Below are positions 39,801-51,800 of a DNA stretch of 64,000 nt, piece by piece (positions within the stretch are counted from its first letter, which is position 1; every line of letters begins with the position of its first letter). The position numbers were made by a program, and so were the translations under genes. Below the pieces are notes generated by a model. That model was not told the origin of the DNA, made no database searches, and saw nothing but the letters and a program-made list of their open reading frames with translations. Source of the DNA: Antedon mediterranea (lineage: Eukaryota; Echinodermata; Crinoidea; Comatulida; Antedonidae); the NCBI RefSeq assembly GCF_964355755.1, contig NC_092677.1, positions 6,699,001 to 6,763,000 on the forward strand, given 5' to 3'.

Positions 39801-42800
39801 TTTGTACTATTGCACTCATTAAAATTAAATCTGGTTATTTTGATATTTGAGCAAGTGAGGTCTACATCTGAAGCTCTGTCTACACTATCAATCTGTATGT
39901 GACAAAAAAATGTGATGTGCCCATATATGGACATGATGATGTCATATAACTACCATGTTTGGGCATATCACTACCATATTTGGACACATCACACTTTTTT
40001 TGTCAAACTAGTTTGATAGTGTAGACAGAACTTAAGTAACATGGAAAATATTTTGTTTCCATGATGGATTTTAAGCACTCTTGTCTTGTATAGGTCACAG
40101 CAGTGAACTGTGTGTTTTTGTTCCTGATGTTCTTTGCCATTCCTGTCCGGAGCCTTCAAAGACTCTTCTGTCTGATCGCCATCATCTGGGCATCGATCGT
40201 CCTGCTCTGCAAGATGATCTATCAATTGAGTTTTGTAGAAATTGATGTTGAGCCAAACGAAAACTGCACAATACAGGTAATGTATGTACTGTATATTGCA
40301 GGGACTGCCTCGTAAACATCTACATTAAAACAAATTAAAATCATATTATTGCAGTAAATGTATACTGCATTCAGTGCAGTAGAATAATTTTTGACAGTGA
40401 TCCCTTAATGTTACAGTTATTCGTTTATTATGTTATCCATCAATTTATCCTCACGGTTATCTTTGGGCTGATGAACTTTGCTGTCATGCACGTCATTCTT
40501 GAAGTAGTTAGTAAATCATAACCATGATGCATCATTATGCCCTGACAAATTTTGGTTCGCACTGTTTCCACATTTAATGCGTAACAATGTGTGTCATTAT
40601 TGCACGTATTGTCATGCATATGTTATGTATAGTACACGCCTTGTGTGCCCAGTATCACCCGCATTGTTACGTATGCTATTCCACATTGTCTGCATGGGCA
40701 ACCTATATGCATATCATTCAAAAACCACCTACCGTGCAATCATGATCGCCATGTCAAGAACTAGTTGTGAACTGCACGCCAATGATACGCATACGTTACG
40801 CACAGTTCACAAATTTAGAAAGGAACAAACATGTTGACCATTTGTACCCACATTTTATGCATTGTCCCACAAGTTGCCACACACGATTCCTGCATTGTCA
40901 CGCATGCAGTGTAGGACCGAAATTTCAACAGGCTTTACTAATTTTCTTTTCTGCAGTTATGTTTAACTTAGCAGTTAGTTATATTACAGTTATTGAATTC
41001 TTTTTAGAGTAAAAGCACTGCAGACTGGCTTGGTTTTGAAATCCTAGATAAAGAAAGTTTTCCTGAATATGTACAAGTAAGTAATCAGTTTGCATTTTTT
41101 TAAATTATAGAATAGAAAATTGGTATTACAATACAAATGGATTATGTTAAGTACCACACAGTAGTTTCAACTCAACAAATTAAATATTAAGAGACTTTAG
41201 GAAAGCATGACCAAACAATAGAAGGTGCATATAGACATAGAAGACAATTCCTTGTAAGATACAAGTAATTTAAATAACAATAGATGTATATTGAGACAAC
41301 AGTACTAATTGCATAATATAAACAGCTTGCCTTCTCTACTTTCTTTGTATCCTTTGTTTTTATATTCATAACCAAGCACCTGAAGATTGAGGTACTCCTC
41401 ATGAAACAGCCTGTAGTGCATTAAAATGTTATGTAAATGCATCTTTGACTATTTCTGAAGCTCTATCTACACTATCAAATTTTAGGTGACTCAAACATGT
41501 GATGTGGCACAATGATGTCATATTACTACCATATTTGGGCACATCCCACTTTTTTTGTCCAACTAATTTGATAGTGTAAATTATAGATAGATTATATTTG
41601 TTATGTGATCACCTGTATCAAGCATTTGGTTTTCTTCCACAGGGATATGTGTTCATAATTGTAGCCTTGATTTTGAACTCAATTGTCACCTTGCATCAAA
41701 AGCAACATTACTATGATCAAGGGAAAGCAGTCCCAAAAGAGGTCATTATATTTGAAGGGGTCAACAGAGACAACGCCGACGAGGGCCTGGTCAATATGTT
41801 TAAGTTTATGGCTAACTACGGCTTCTATAAGTATGGTCTTGAGGTATAGTAATATGCATGGTTTCCCCCCAGCATTTCATGAGTTTTTGTTGGCGACTAC
41901 TCCCCCGAACATCATTCATCAACCCTCCGGGAGGCAGAACTTCAATTTTAGACCTGGATTAGACATTTATTGATGGCGCCAATGACACAATGATTTTCGA
42001 CAAACATAATTCTCAAAATATTTACTAAAAAGCTGAACAGTTCATTAGTACCATTCACTTTACCATTCAATAGAACTAATACTGAACGACATGTTATGTA
42101 TGTAATTAATATGTAATCAACCAATCAAAATAGTAATGATACACTCTAATGTATTATACAATTTTCTATTGATTTCTGTTTTCAGATGTCATACATAATG
42201 ATTGTGATAACGGTGTGCATTCGTCTTGACATATTTGCCATCGTCTACATCACGTTCCTTTTGATCATGATCTTCTTGGATCGCAAGGTCGTGATGGTCA
42301 TCTGGCCGATCTTCCTCATTGTCTTGGCCATTCTTCTACCAGTCACCTATTGTCTGTGCCTAGGACTGCCGCCCATTTTTTGTATCAGTGAGTTTTGAAA
42401 AATAAAACATAATTTTAACAATAATTTTTTAGTGGTTTTGCCACCTTTAAGAAGGACAGGAATTAAATCACTTATGGTTATCCTTGGCAATATGGCTAAA
42501 TTTAGAATACTTTTACTATAATAATAAGTTTATTTTATTGATTTTTTTTTTCAGATTACATTTGGGATGGTTTGAATAAACAATTAGTAACTTGGCTGTA
42601 CCTACCACTATATGACCAGCCCCTCAATGCTAAGTTTATCATAGGTAAGAAATACAGTACAAACATTAGAAGATCTAATCAATTGTTTATATTTTAGCTA
42701 CTTTTTATACCCCTTTTCACATTAAACACTCTGAATAAATAGCCAGTGTCTCCGAGGTTCTACAGCTTGGGAGAGGTTTAGGTTCATTCACATCAATTCT

Positions 42801-45800
42801 GTAAAGGTGCCCTTATGTACGACATGGAATTCAATTCAACTGTGTTGACAAAATGTCAACATAAGCTTAGTTGCTTTCAGTTGCCTATGTTCTATTTTTT
42901 CCGGAACTGAAAACCTTGAATCGAGTCACACATGCGATATGGGTTACCGGGATCCGTTCGCTTTTATCAAAAAGGGCTTGTGCATACTGGTTCCTATACA
43001 ACTACGAATTGCATTGCGCGCGCCGTAAGGTAACCACGATTAGTTACTATCAGTTCCAGTGGCATAATGGCTTGTACACGGATTCCTTTCTGTTCTGTTC
43101 AGTTCTGGTTAGTTCCGTTCAGTTGCTCAAACTTTTTACATAAGCACTCTTGCCCAACTAGTTCCTTTGAGTTGAGTTGAGTTCCATGTTCAAATACGTT
43201 AAGATGTTGAAAGCTTAAATACAGCCTCCTGTGTTTCCTTATTTTCTCATATATAATATTCCGCTCTAGATGATAAATATGTTAAATAAATAAACTTTCG
43301 ACCGAGGGAGATCCTTCTGACTCTAAACAACATTAAGTAACTAGATTGTACACTTTTCCTTTTCAGCTGATTTCTTTCAACTGCTGTTAGTTAGTCTTCA
43401 ATGGCAGGTATTCCTGAAGGAATCACAGACAGGATTTCCTGGAGGCAACAACAACGTGGCAAAGGACACGTTCAAAGATGATGCCGAAAGAATCACGTCA
43501 AATCCTGTACCAAACTTTACCTTTAACAAGTATGTATCAATAGAAATTTAACAAAAAGAATGTGGCAGGGTCATTGCACATTATAGCAATAAGGTTGATC
43601 ACGTTCAAGGCTATCCTCATCTATTGTAAATGTGGGGAATAACCTGCATCTTGCAGTCCAACTGAGCTGTATTGCACATATTTGTGGATGACGCACCTCA
43701 AAGGATCCCTTTGTGTCAAGTGCTTCCACCAAACGGTGTCATTCTGTCCACAACTACAGGGGCTGAAATGGACCAGCATACCATGGTAATTCCTTACTCT
43801 TCCGAAAGATGAACTGGATTATTTAAAGTGCACACGTGCCAGACTTGACATCAAAACAATGGTCGTGTGTCTTGAACCTGTGCTGATTGTATAGCTATGG
43901 TTTACAACGCCGCTTAACTGCTCGGCCACTCAACTTGATTAGAACAAATTTATAAGATAAGATAAAACTTTTAAATGGAGGTCCTGTATATCTGGCTCAT
44001 GTGCAATGCATTTTTCAGAAGGGTAGGGGTTATCGCGGTGTTTTGGTGTGGAAACTGGAGGCATGAAAGGTAGCTTATTGTGTTGTTTAGCCTAGTATCC
44101 ACAGGTTATTCTCACAATGTGAGTTCTAACTTTAGAAATATTAAATAATTTTAAAAATGTACAATGTTTTTGTTTCATTCTAGATCATACTTGGATCTTT
44201 GCAAGGTATGTCTGCCATAAATGTTATCATACTTTTTAAATATTAAATTGAACTGTTGACCTTTTATAATGGTAATGCAAGCCCTGATTGTATGTATTAC
44301 AATTATTTTTTAAATTTCAATTTTTTTGCTTTTTTATAAATCTTAAATTTTAATCCTTGTTTAAATGGTATAGATTTTATAAAATGTATATATATTTTTT
44401 TAATTGTTTATTTTATATGTTTTTTACATCACTTTTATTCTTCTACCCTACCTTTACCCACCAGAGTGCTGTCTTAGGGTACAATTTCTGGGTGTGCCTG
44501 GCTATTCTGTACATTACAGCCACAAGCCACACCAATATTCTAGGTGTAGGCTATCTTATCATAGCCTTCTCCTGCCTAGGTTTTGGCCGTAACTTACTCA
44601 TGAAACCTATGGCTGAGGCTGTCAAGTTGTAAGTACAATAAGTGCAAAAGCCACTGATTGCTGCCTGATGTAAATTAACCCACGTATTTGCATAGTAATC
44701 TGCATAATATTAGCATGTTAGAATATGATTGGCATAATTATCTGGGAAATACATAAACTATGTCAAATAAGTGTGTAAATATCAATTTAATATCAACCTT
44801 ATAAACAAAATCTATAGATTAATATCAAAGCACATCAGCAAATTTACACTGATTATTTTATTATCTTCTAAAAAGTCTTCAAATTATTAACCTATTGAGG
44901 AAAAAAATTTGATATCCTATCTTGACAAATTAAGCTTGGTTCGCACTAAGATGCAACGCAAAGACATAAGTGCAACACAAGGAGTTGACCAATGACAAGC
45001 GACGGTTCAAGTAAATGCTTGTGATTGGTCCTTTGCGTTGCGCTTACATCCCTGCATTGCATCCTAGTGGAAACTAAGCTTTAAATTATGTAATTTGCCA
45101 GATAATGTTTTGTAATAGCTAGATTTGTTTCGGGATTGTATATGAAAGAGAAATAATTTTATCTGGCAGTGATATCTGGTGATGATCCAATTGGCTATTA
45201 ACTTAGTGTCTCCCTCATCTACCTTCCCGAAACAAAGCTTGCTATACTGTATTGTCTTTCTCTTTTGCTAAAGCTTCTTTCCCATCATGCCCGAACTCGC
45301 TATGTCACCCTGAGAAAAATATCATAGAAAATGGGTTCATTGGTAAAGCATTGGGTCATTCACAGCATAATTGTACGATTTGGATTCGAATTCGGAAGCC
45401 ATTTTTACCTGATTTTTTCAATTGACCAATCAAAAGTGTAACACACAGGATAACCAAATTCGTACTCGATGTGAAAACATGCTTAACACTATTATTTTCT
45501 CAGGGTGCTGGACTGAATCTGGACACAATGTGAAAGAAGCTTAAAACATCATTATGGTGTTTGGCCATTTAACTACTGAATATTTATACCACAGCACCTA
45601 ATCTTATTACAGCTATGCACTATTACCACAACTAACCTAGATATGATTTAACATGTTTGCTGCCAGTTACATGATATTATTGAAGCAAAATTCCCCAAAG
45701 CCCTATTAAGCTGGTTCCCACTTGGACATGTAAGTAAGTAATTTGACCAATCATGACACGATGGATCATCCAAGCTGTTGCATGTGATTGGGCAACTCAC

Positions 45801-48800
45801 TTGCATTGCACTTATGTCAAGAGGAACCAAGCTTTATGCTGTTGCTGTATCTTCATGACAAGTGAAAAGGAAGAATTCTTTCGAACCTTATCAAAAAACA
45901 AATTCTAATGGCATGTCTGCAACCAAGGTTACAGACATGCCATTGGCTACCTAGGCTACAAACATGCCATTACAACAAGCAAATGTCAACCTTCAATTTG
46001 GTGTTAATAATTATTATAATGTGAATGTCTCTGAGCCAAATTTAACCTTGATGCAATTTGTTTTGTACCCTTGGAAGGCCTGGTCACGCCTGATATCACA
46101 CACTATTCAGCAAACAGGTTTTACAAAGCTTAAACTTCGCAGAATCTCAACACTGGAAAATTATCTTTTAATTCAATTTTCTTTACCTTTATTTGTTGCA
46201 ATTTGCTTTTGTTCTTTTTGTTTTGTTTTGTGTTTTTTTTTTCTGTATAACATTTCTTTATGTCATTTGTTTTTGACACTACTTTACAGACCTTAGTATT
46301 TCAATACATGTTTTACATCACCATTGCTATGATGTTTGTGACGGGCACATCTCGTATCAGCTTATTTGGTATGTTCTATGTCCTTTTCGCGATGTTCTAC
46401 TTTTTATACGGTCCTGATTACCTGATACGATCTAGACGATTCCTCCTAAGAGCGTAAGTCCAGTAATCACCATCTAAAACCATTTCAAATTTCACAAAAT
46501 TCATTTAATAGAAGTTTGAGATTTTATCATTTTACTCAAATCATAAAACACGCAAATCATTTTGGATCTTAACTGTTTATGGTTTTGTCAAGGACTTAAC
46601 AACTTAACATTACTTAACATTGAATATTATCAGTTTGTTCTTTTGAGATTGCTGGATATATCTAAAATTATGAAATACTAATTATATTCAGAAATGTAAA
46701 ACATTATTGTTTAAAAATGTGTCTGTTGCACTTTTCTTTTCAAACTTTTTAGAATTGTTTTGCAATACTAACATCACAATCATTTCAGCTTGTGTTTTTA
46801 TCTAAATAAACAGTAAAGTAGTGTATTATTTATAATTATGTAATAAGTATGGTTGAGAATTTTATTTCCTTTTGGAAACACAAGTCACAAGGTTATCACA
46901 AAACTATATTTACTAGCAATAACACTACCTAAATCTAACATAAGTTTTGTAGACTGGCAATTAACTAATCCGAAAAATAGATTCACATTAATATTAACAG
47001 ACTGCAGTAACTTTAAGGGAGTTACTGCAGCAATCATATTACGGTAATATATACATTCACTTTTTGCATGGCATGCTTTTGTGTGTAATAGTGTATTACA
47101 TGGAATGATGACCATTGATAGTACTGTTTAATAATATTTTAATTATGTTCAGCAAAAAAATTAATTAATGCTTCATATTAAACCTGATGAATGAATTTTG
47201 CATTTTAAAATTTGTAACTTTTATTCCTTGCATGTATCATCTCATATTTTCTCTATTGTATAATCAAAGTTTACCACATGCTTAGCATCTAATTTGTTTT
47301 TAATGCAAAGCATTCCATGTCAATTTTATTTATTTTCTTTTGTACAAATCATGAATACAAATTGATTTGGAGATTATGTCATATATCTGTCATTTCGCTA
47401 TTTGTAAGCTATTTTTTTATAGAAAATATGAGCATCAAATCGTTCGAATAAAATTTACAGATTATTTGTCTCAATAAATTATACGCTTATATAGACCAAG
47501 CTTTTGGAAACTTCTATATTTTTAGTCTATCCAAGAGTGTTGGCGTAAGTTAAAAAGAGACTCAACTATTACTAATAACTTGTTAACTCCTATTTTAAAG
47601 ATGGAATCTAGTTATATTATACAACCTGTGCGTAGTGATTATGAAAGTAGGCCTGCAGATTCTAACATGCGCCTACATAAATGATGTCCTGGTTGAGGGT
47701 AACTGTCTGTGTGCTCTCATTCAACTCCTTGGAGTTGTATGTTTACAGGAGGGTTACACACCTGAGCCTGATATTCATAGTGAGTAAAATGCTAATCAAT
47801 CAATCAATAATAATTTATTTCTCAAATAAAAACAAAATACAGTTAACATTTTCTAAAATAATATATAAAAAATTAGAAAATGGGTACCCCACTATAGAAG
47901 CCAAGCTTTAAAATGTGGAGTCCGGGCAACATATTTAAGTAAGGTAAGGTAAAAAACATGATAATGAACAAAAAAGGCATTTAACTTAAACTAATGCAGT
48001 TATAATTTAACTTAAGACCGATATATTATTAACCTAAACAATAATAGTAGAAACAAGGTATTCATGTAATTTGGACTTAAAACAAGGTATAAAATTGATA
48101 ATTTTTAGTTCTTCTGGTAAAGTATTCCATATTTTGGGTCCTTGAAAAGTAATATCATGCTTGCTTGCTAATAATTTAAAGTCAAAAGCCTCAAAATGGA
48201 GTTCCAGAAAAGATGATGGTCTTCTGATTTATCATTTGAATCTTTATCCAGTTGGTGGATCATTGTTGTTCAGATTTTTTTTAATGAATGATCTGATTAA
48301 AATATGGGGAAGGGAGAAATTTATGCTTCAACCAAACACCCTTTTCAGCAAACACCCCTCCCCCCCACCACCCCATCAAAAATAAATCCACATAGTTTTG
48401 AATAATTAAATTTAGTAATGTTTTATAATGCCAATTGGTTGACAGAGTGCCTGTTAGCATTACATTTTCCTTTCTAACACCGGACGAAGGGCACCGACTT
48501 CTCGCCAACTTCGGAACTTCGTCCTGGACCTGACCTGTTATTTTATAACCACAATTTCTTTTGTGTTTTTAAAGGTTGTGAATGCGTGCTGCCCGAGGAT
48601 GAGAGCGGTCTCAGTTGGGATATTGTCTGTTTCTGTTTTCTGATCATCCAAAAGAGAATATTTACAAGTTACTATTTCCAGTACATTGTTATTGATCTTC
48701 AAGAAGAGAAGAAGCTAGCATCAAAGTAAGATATTAGGAAGTGACCTATGACCTAGAACATATGGTGGTACTATTCGCATATTCCTAGGTCCTACATCAA

Positions 48801-51800
48801 CCCAAATCGTAATGTCCCTATTGTGTGGTTTTAGTAGGCAATGACATAATCTAATTAATGGGTTTGTGACTTCTTTCCCCCAGCTTTAGTGGTGAATTCC
48901 TCTCTTAGAGTTAGTCTTCTAAGATAGGACTTTAAATAGTAGGTCTGGTGTTTATCATCTACTTAAATAAAGCCTACCTAGTAATCTTTTTTGAGGTGAG
49001 TAGCGATTACCACCTGACATACTATCACTGCCTCTGTCTTTGGCATCCATATGTATAAATGTCGAGGTTTACATGACCCTAGAGAAACATGTGTAAAATC
49101 TAGTCCACCTACAGTATTAGCATGTTATGTGAATTAAGAATTGTTATCTTTTGAGAGCAGTGCTTTTCAGCTACTTTCTTATTTGGTCATATTTATACAG
49201 ATGTCTGATGTCACAATGTTCAATTTCAGATCATTGTGGATGTGGTTTGCTTTCTTTGAATTTCATTTATGATTTTTTATTACAGAGGAGCAGAATTGAT
49301 CAATGAAATCTTAGCAACTAAAGTGCTTAACAACAAAAAAGTGGAATCCCTCATTCTGGAAAAAGTTAAGCTAAAGTATGTTTTTAAATTTTGTATTTAT
49401 ATTTATGTGCACTATGTATTATTTAGTATTATGTAGTATTATTGTTTGATTGTTTTTTATGGTGGGTTACTATTAGAAGGGGGGTTACTATTAGAAGGTG
49501 GGTTACTATTAGAAGGGGGGTTACTATTAGAAGGTGGGTTACTATTAGAAGGTGAGTTACTATTAGAAGGGGGGTTACTATTAGAAGGGGGGTTACTATT
49601 AGAAGGTGGGTTACCATTAGAAGGTGGGTTACCATTAGAAGGGGGGTTACTATTAGAAGGTGGGTTACCATTAGAAGGTGGGTTACCATTAGAAGGTGGG
49701 TTACCATTAGAAGGTGGGTTACTATTAGAAGGGGGGTTACTATTAGAGTGTGGGTTACTATTAGAAGATTTACGGTAATTGATTTCCAGAAACAGATTAA
49801 CTGATTTTCACAGAGTTATATTTTCATAGCCATGTTACTGATTTGAATTTATTTTCCTTAACAAAACACAGAACAGAGAAAATTCGAGAAAAACAGATGA
49901 GGGTTAAGAATGAAGATGAGTACAAAGAGCCTTTAGACCACGGAGAAGGTAAACATTCAATTTGTCAAGGCCTTATGGACCTACAGCAGCACCACCATGA
50001 TCACCACATGTATTTCCCATACAATTTTCTTAAAATGGACCTGAAATGGATTTTCGATTTTTTTCATTTTAGAATGATGTTTTGGGGGCTATTAGGTGTT
50101 GCTAGAATGTATATTGTTACAAAATATAAATTGGCCCTTTTGAGGAAAGCCCCATTTGAAAATCAAAAAAATTCGCGGGTGACGTCACTTTGCGAATATA
50201 TTCCTATCCCTCCAATGGACAATTTGCAGTTTTTTGGCTATAACTCTTGAAATCTATGGAGTATTTTCTAAAAAATGCTTGTGCATTTGCAGAAACGTAT
50301 TTAGAATTTTTTTAGATAAAATTATTACCGTATAAACTGTTATTCATCGAGTAAATGACGATTTAAAATCTTAAAATCAACGGTTTTTTTCTGGCAATAC
50401 CAAAGTTGGCCTGGCAACGTTGTCGGGGATACAGCTCCGTGCGCAATGATGCGTATCCATATTTTCCGTTCGTGTATACTGCTAAAATGTGTTAGTTTCT
50501 TTAGTTTTTAGTTTAGCAGAATTAAATTAGTAATATGAGATGATAATTTATTTGTCACGAATCAGGCAGTTCGAAAACGAATTTTATTCATATTTTACTT
50601 TGGCTTGACAATGAGCGCAGCAAGTTGTTGATATTGCTTTGGTCCTTGGATGCACATGAAACGGAGCCTCGCCGCATGATGTAGGTGGTGGATCGACTCC
50701 GCGCGCTGGATTGGGGGCCTAGGCCTAGTAAAGGTTTGGGAGGTACTAGGCCTTCTAAATTCGGGTTTTAGAACAAACGATAAATTAGTATTAGTGTCAA
50801 CGCTTCGCGTATCTTTCCAGGCCGTCGATCATTCACTGACTATCGGGCGGCATACACGCTCTCGATATCATCGTGTGTATATGTGACGTCGTGAATATAG
50901 AGGGCTTCCGACGGCCGTTGAAATAGAATATTGCAATGGCGTGAGTAATTTTCGCTAATTTACCATGGTATCTTAAAATTTCGTTTTTACTCAAAATACT
51001 ATACATTTTGTTTTTATTTGTATGGGTTTGTGTTAATTTGATACATTTAAATAACATGTGTGAATTTCTTGAAAATCGAAATTCCATTTCAGGTCCATTT
51101 TAACTTAAGTTTCTTAAAATTTCTATAAACTAGAGGGTGAGCTCGCTTCGCTCGCTCCCCCTCTAGGAAGTGTAGACGATGGTTCTCGGAATGATAATGT
51201 TCTCCTTATACATTTTCTGTCGGTTACCATTATTGAAAATGCTTGACATTCGTAAAACTGAACTACTTTGTTTCACAGTGTTTTAGATGATTAATAACAT
51301 TTTAAAGTATAGTTTTTATTGTTTGGTAGGGCCCTTTGGGGAGGCGGAGGTCATTTGAGGGAGGTGCTTATTCGAGGGATATATGTTAAATTTTTTAGTT
51401 CTAATAATATGGTAACATTTATAATCAAATGAAATCCTCTCATAGATATGAAAAGTGGTAAAAAAGAATAACAAATGCTTGGTAAATTGCAGATAACAGT
51501 GCGGTGAATTCTACTACAAATAGTATAATTGTGTTATTATAAATATGTGGATGGACGTTTATTAGATAGTTGGGTTGTGGGGGGGGGGGTTATTATTCAA
51601 AGTGATGTTTTATTGGAGAGGCGTTTATTCAAATGAATACCATCCTAATAATTATTAATACATTATTTAATTTAATCATCTTTTGAAACTAACTGCCGTG
51701 ACAGAGTGGGCCCAAGAAAGAAGACATTACGGCTTGCAACATGGGCAGACATCTCGGTCCTAACGGGACACAGGAAGATAGCCTACAGTTATTCCTGCAA

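Noticed and set aside
42830-43180. A possible palindromic element with recurring agttcc/ggaact text
   Set aside because: The two ends do not match well enough to define terminal repeats.
47526-47544. A 19-nt microexon (tttttag ... gtaagt) that closes in phase between exon 27 and a shorter exon starting at 47661
   Set aside because: The true exon 28 begins at 47601 after ttttaaag and encodes the conserved WNLVILYN block, which the microexon model would lose. The microexon is a chance fit.
49429-49778. Repetitive ORFs on both strands (LLLEGG and VTHLL type)
   Set aside because: They translate the 18-bp minisatellite.
50161-50250. The 135-codon ORF reading through Piezo exon 31 into intron 31
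   Set aside because: The coding part ends at the gtaaac donor at 49949; downstream residues come from an inverted-repeat element.
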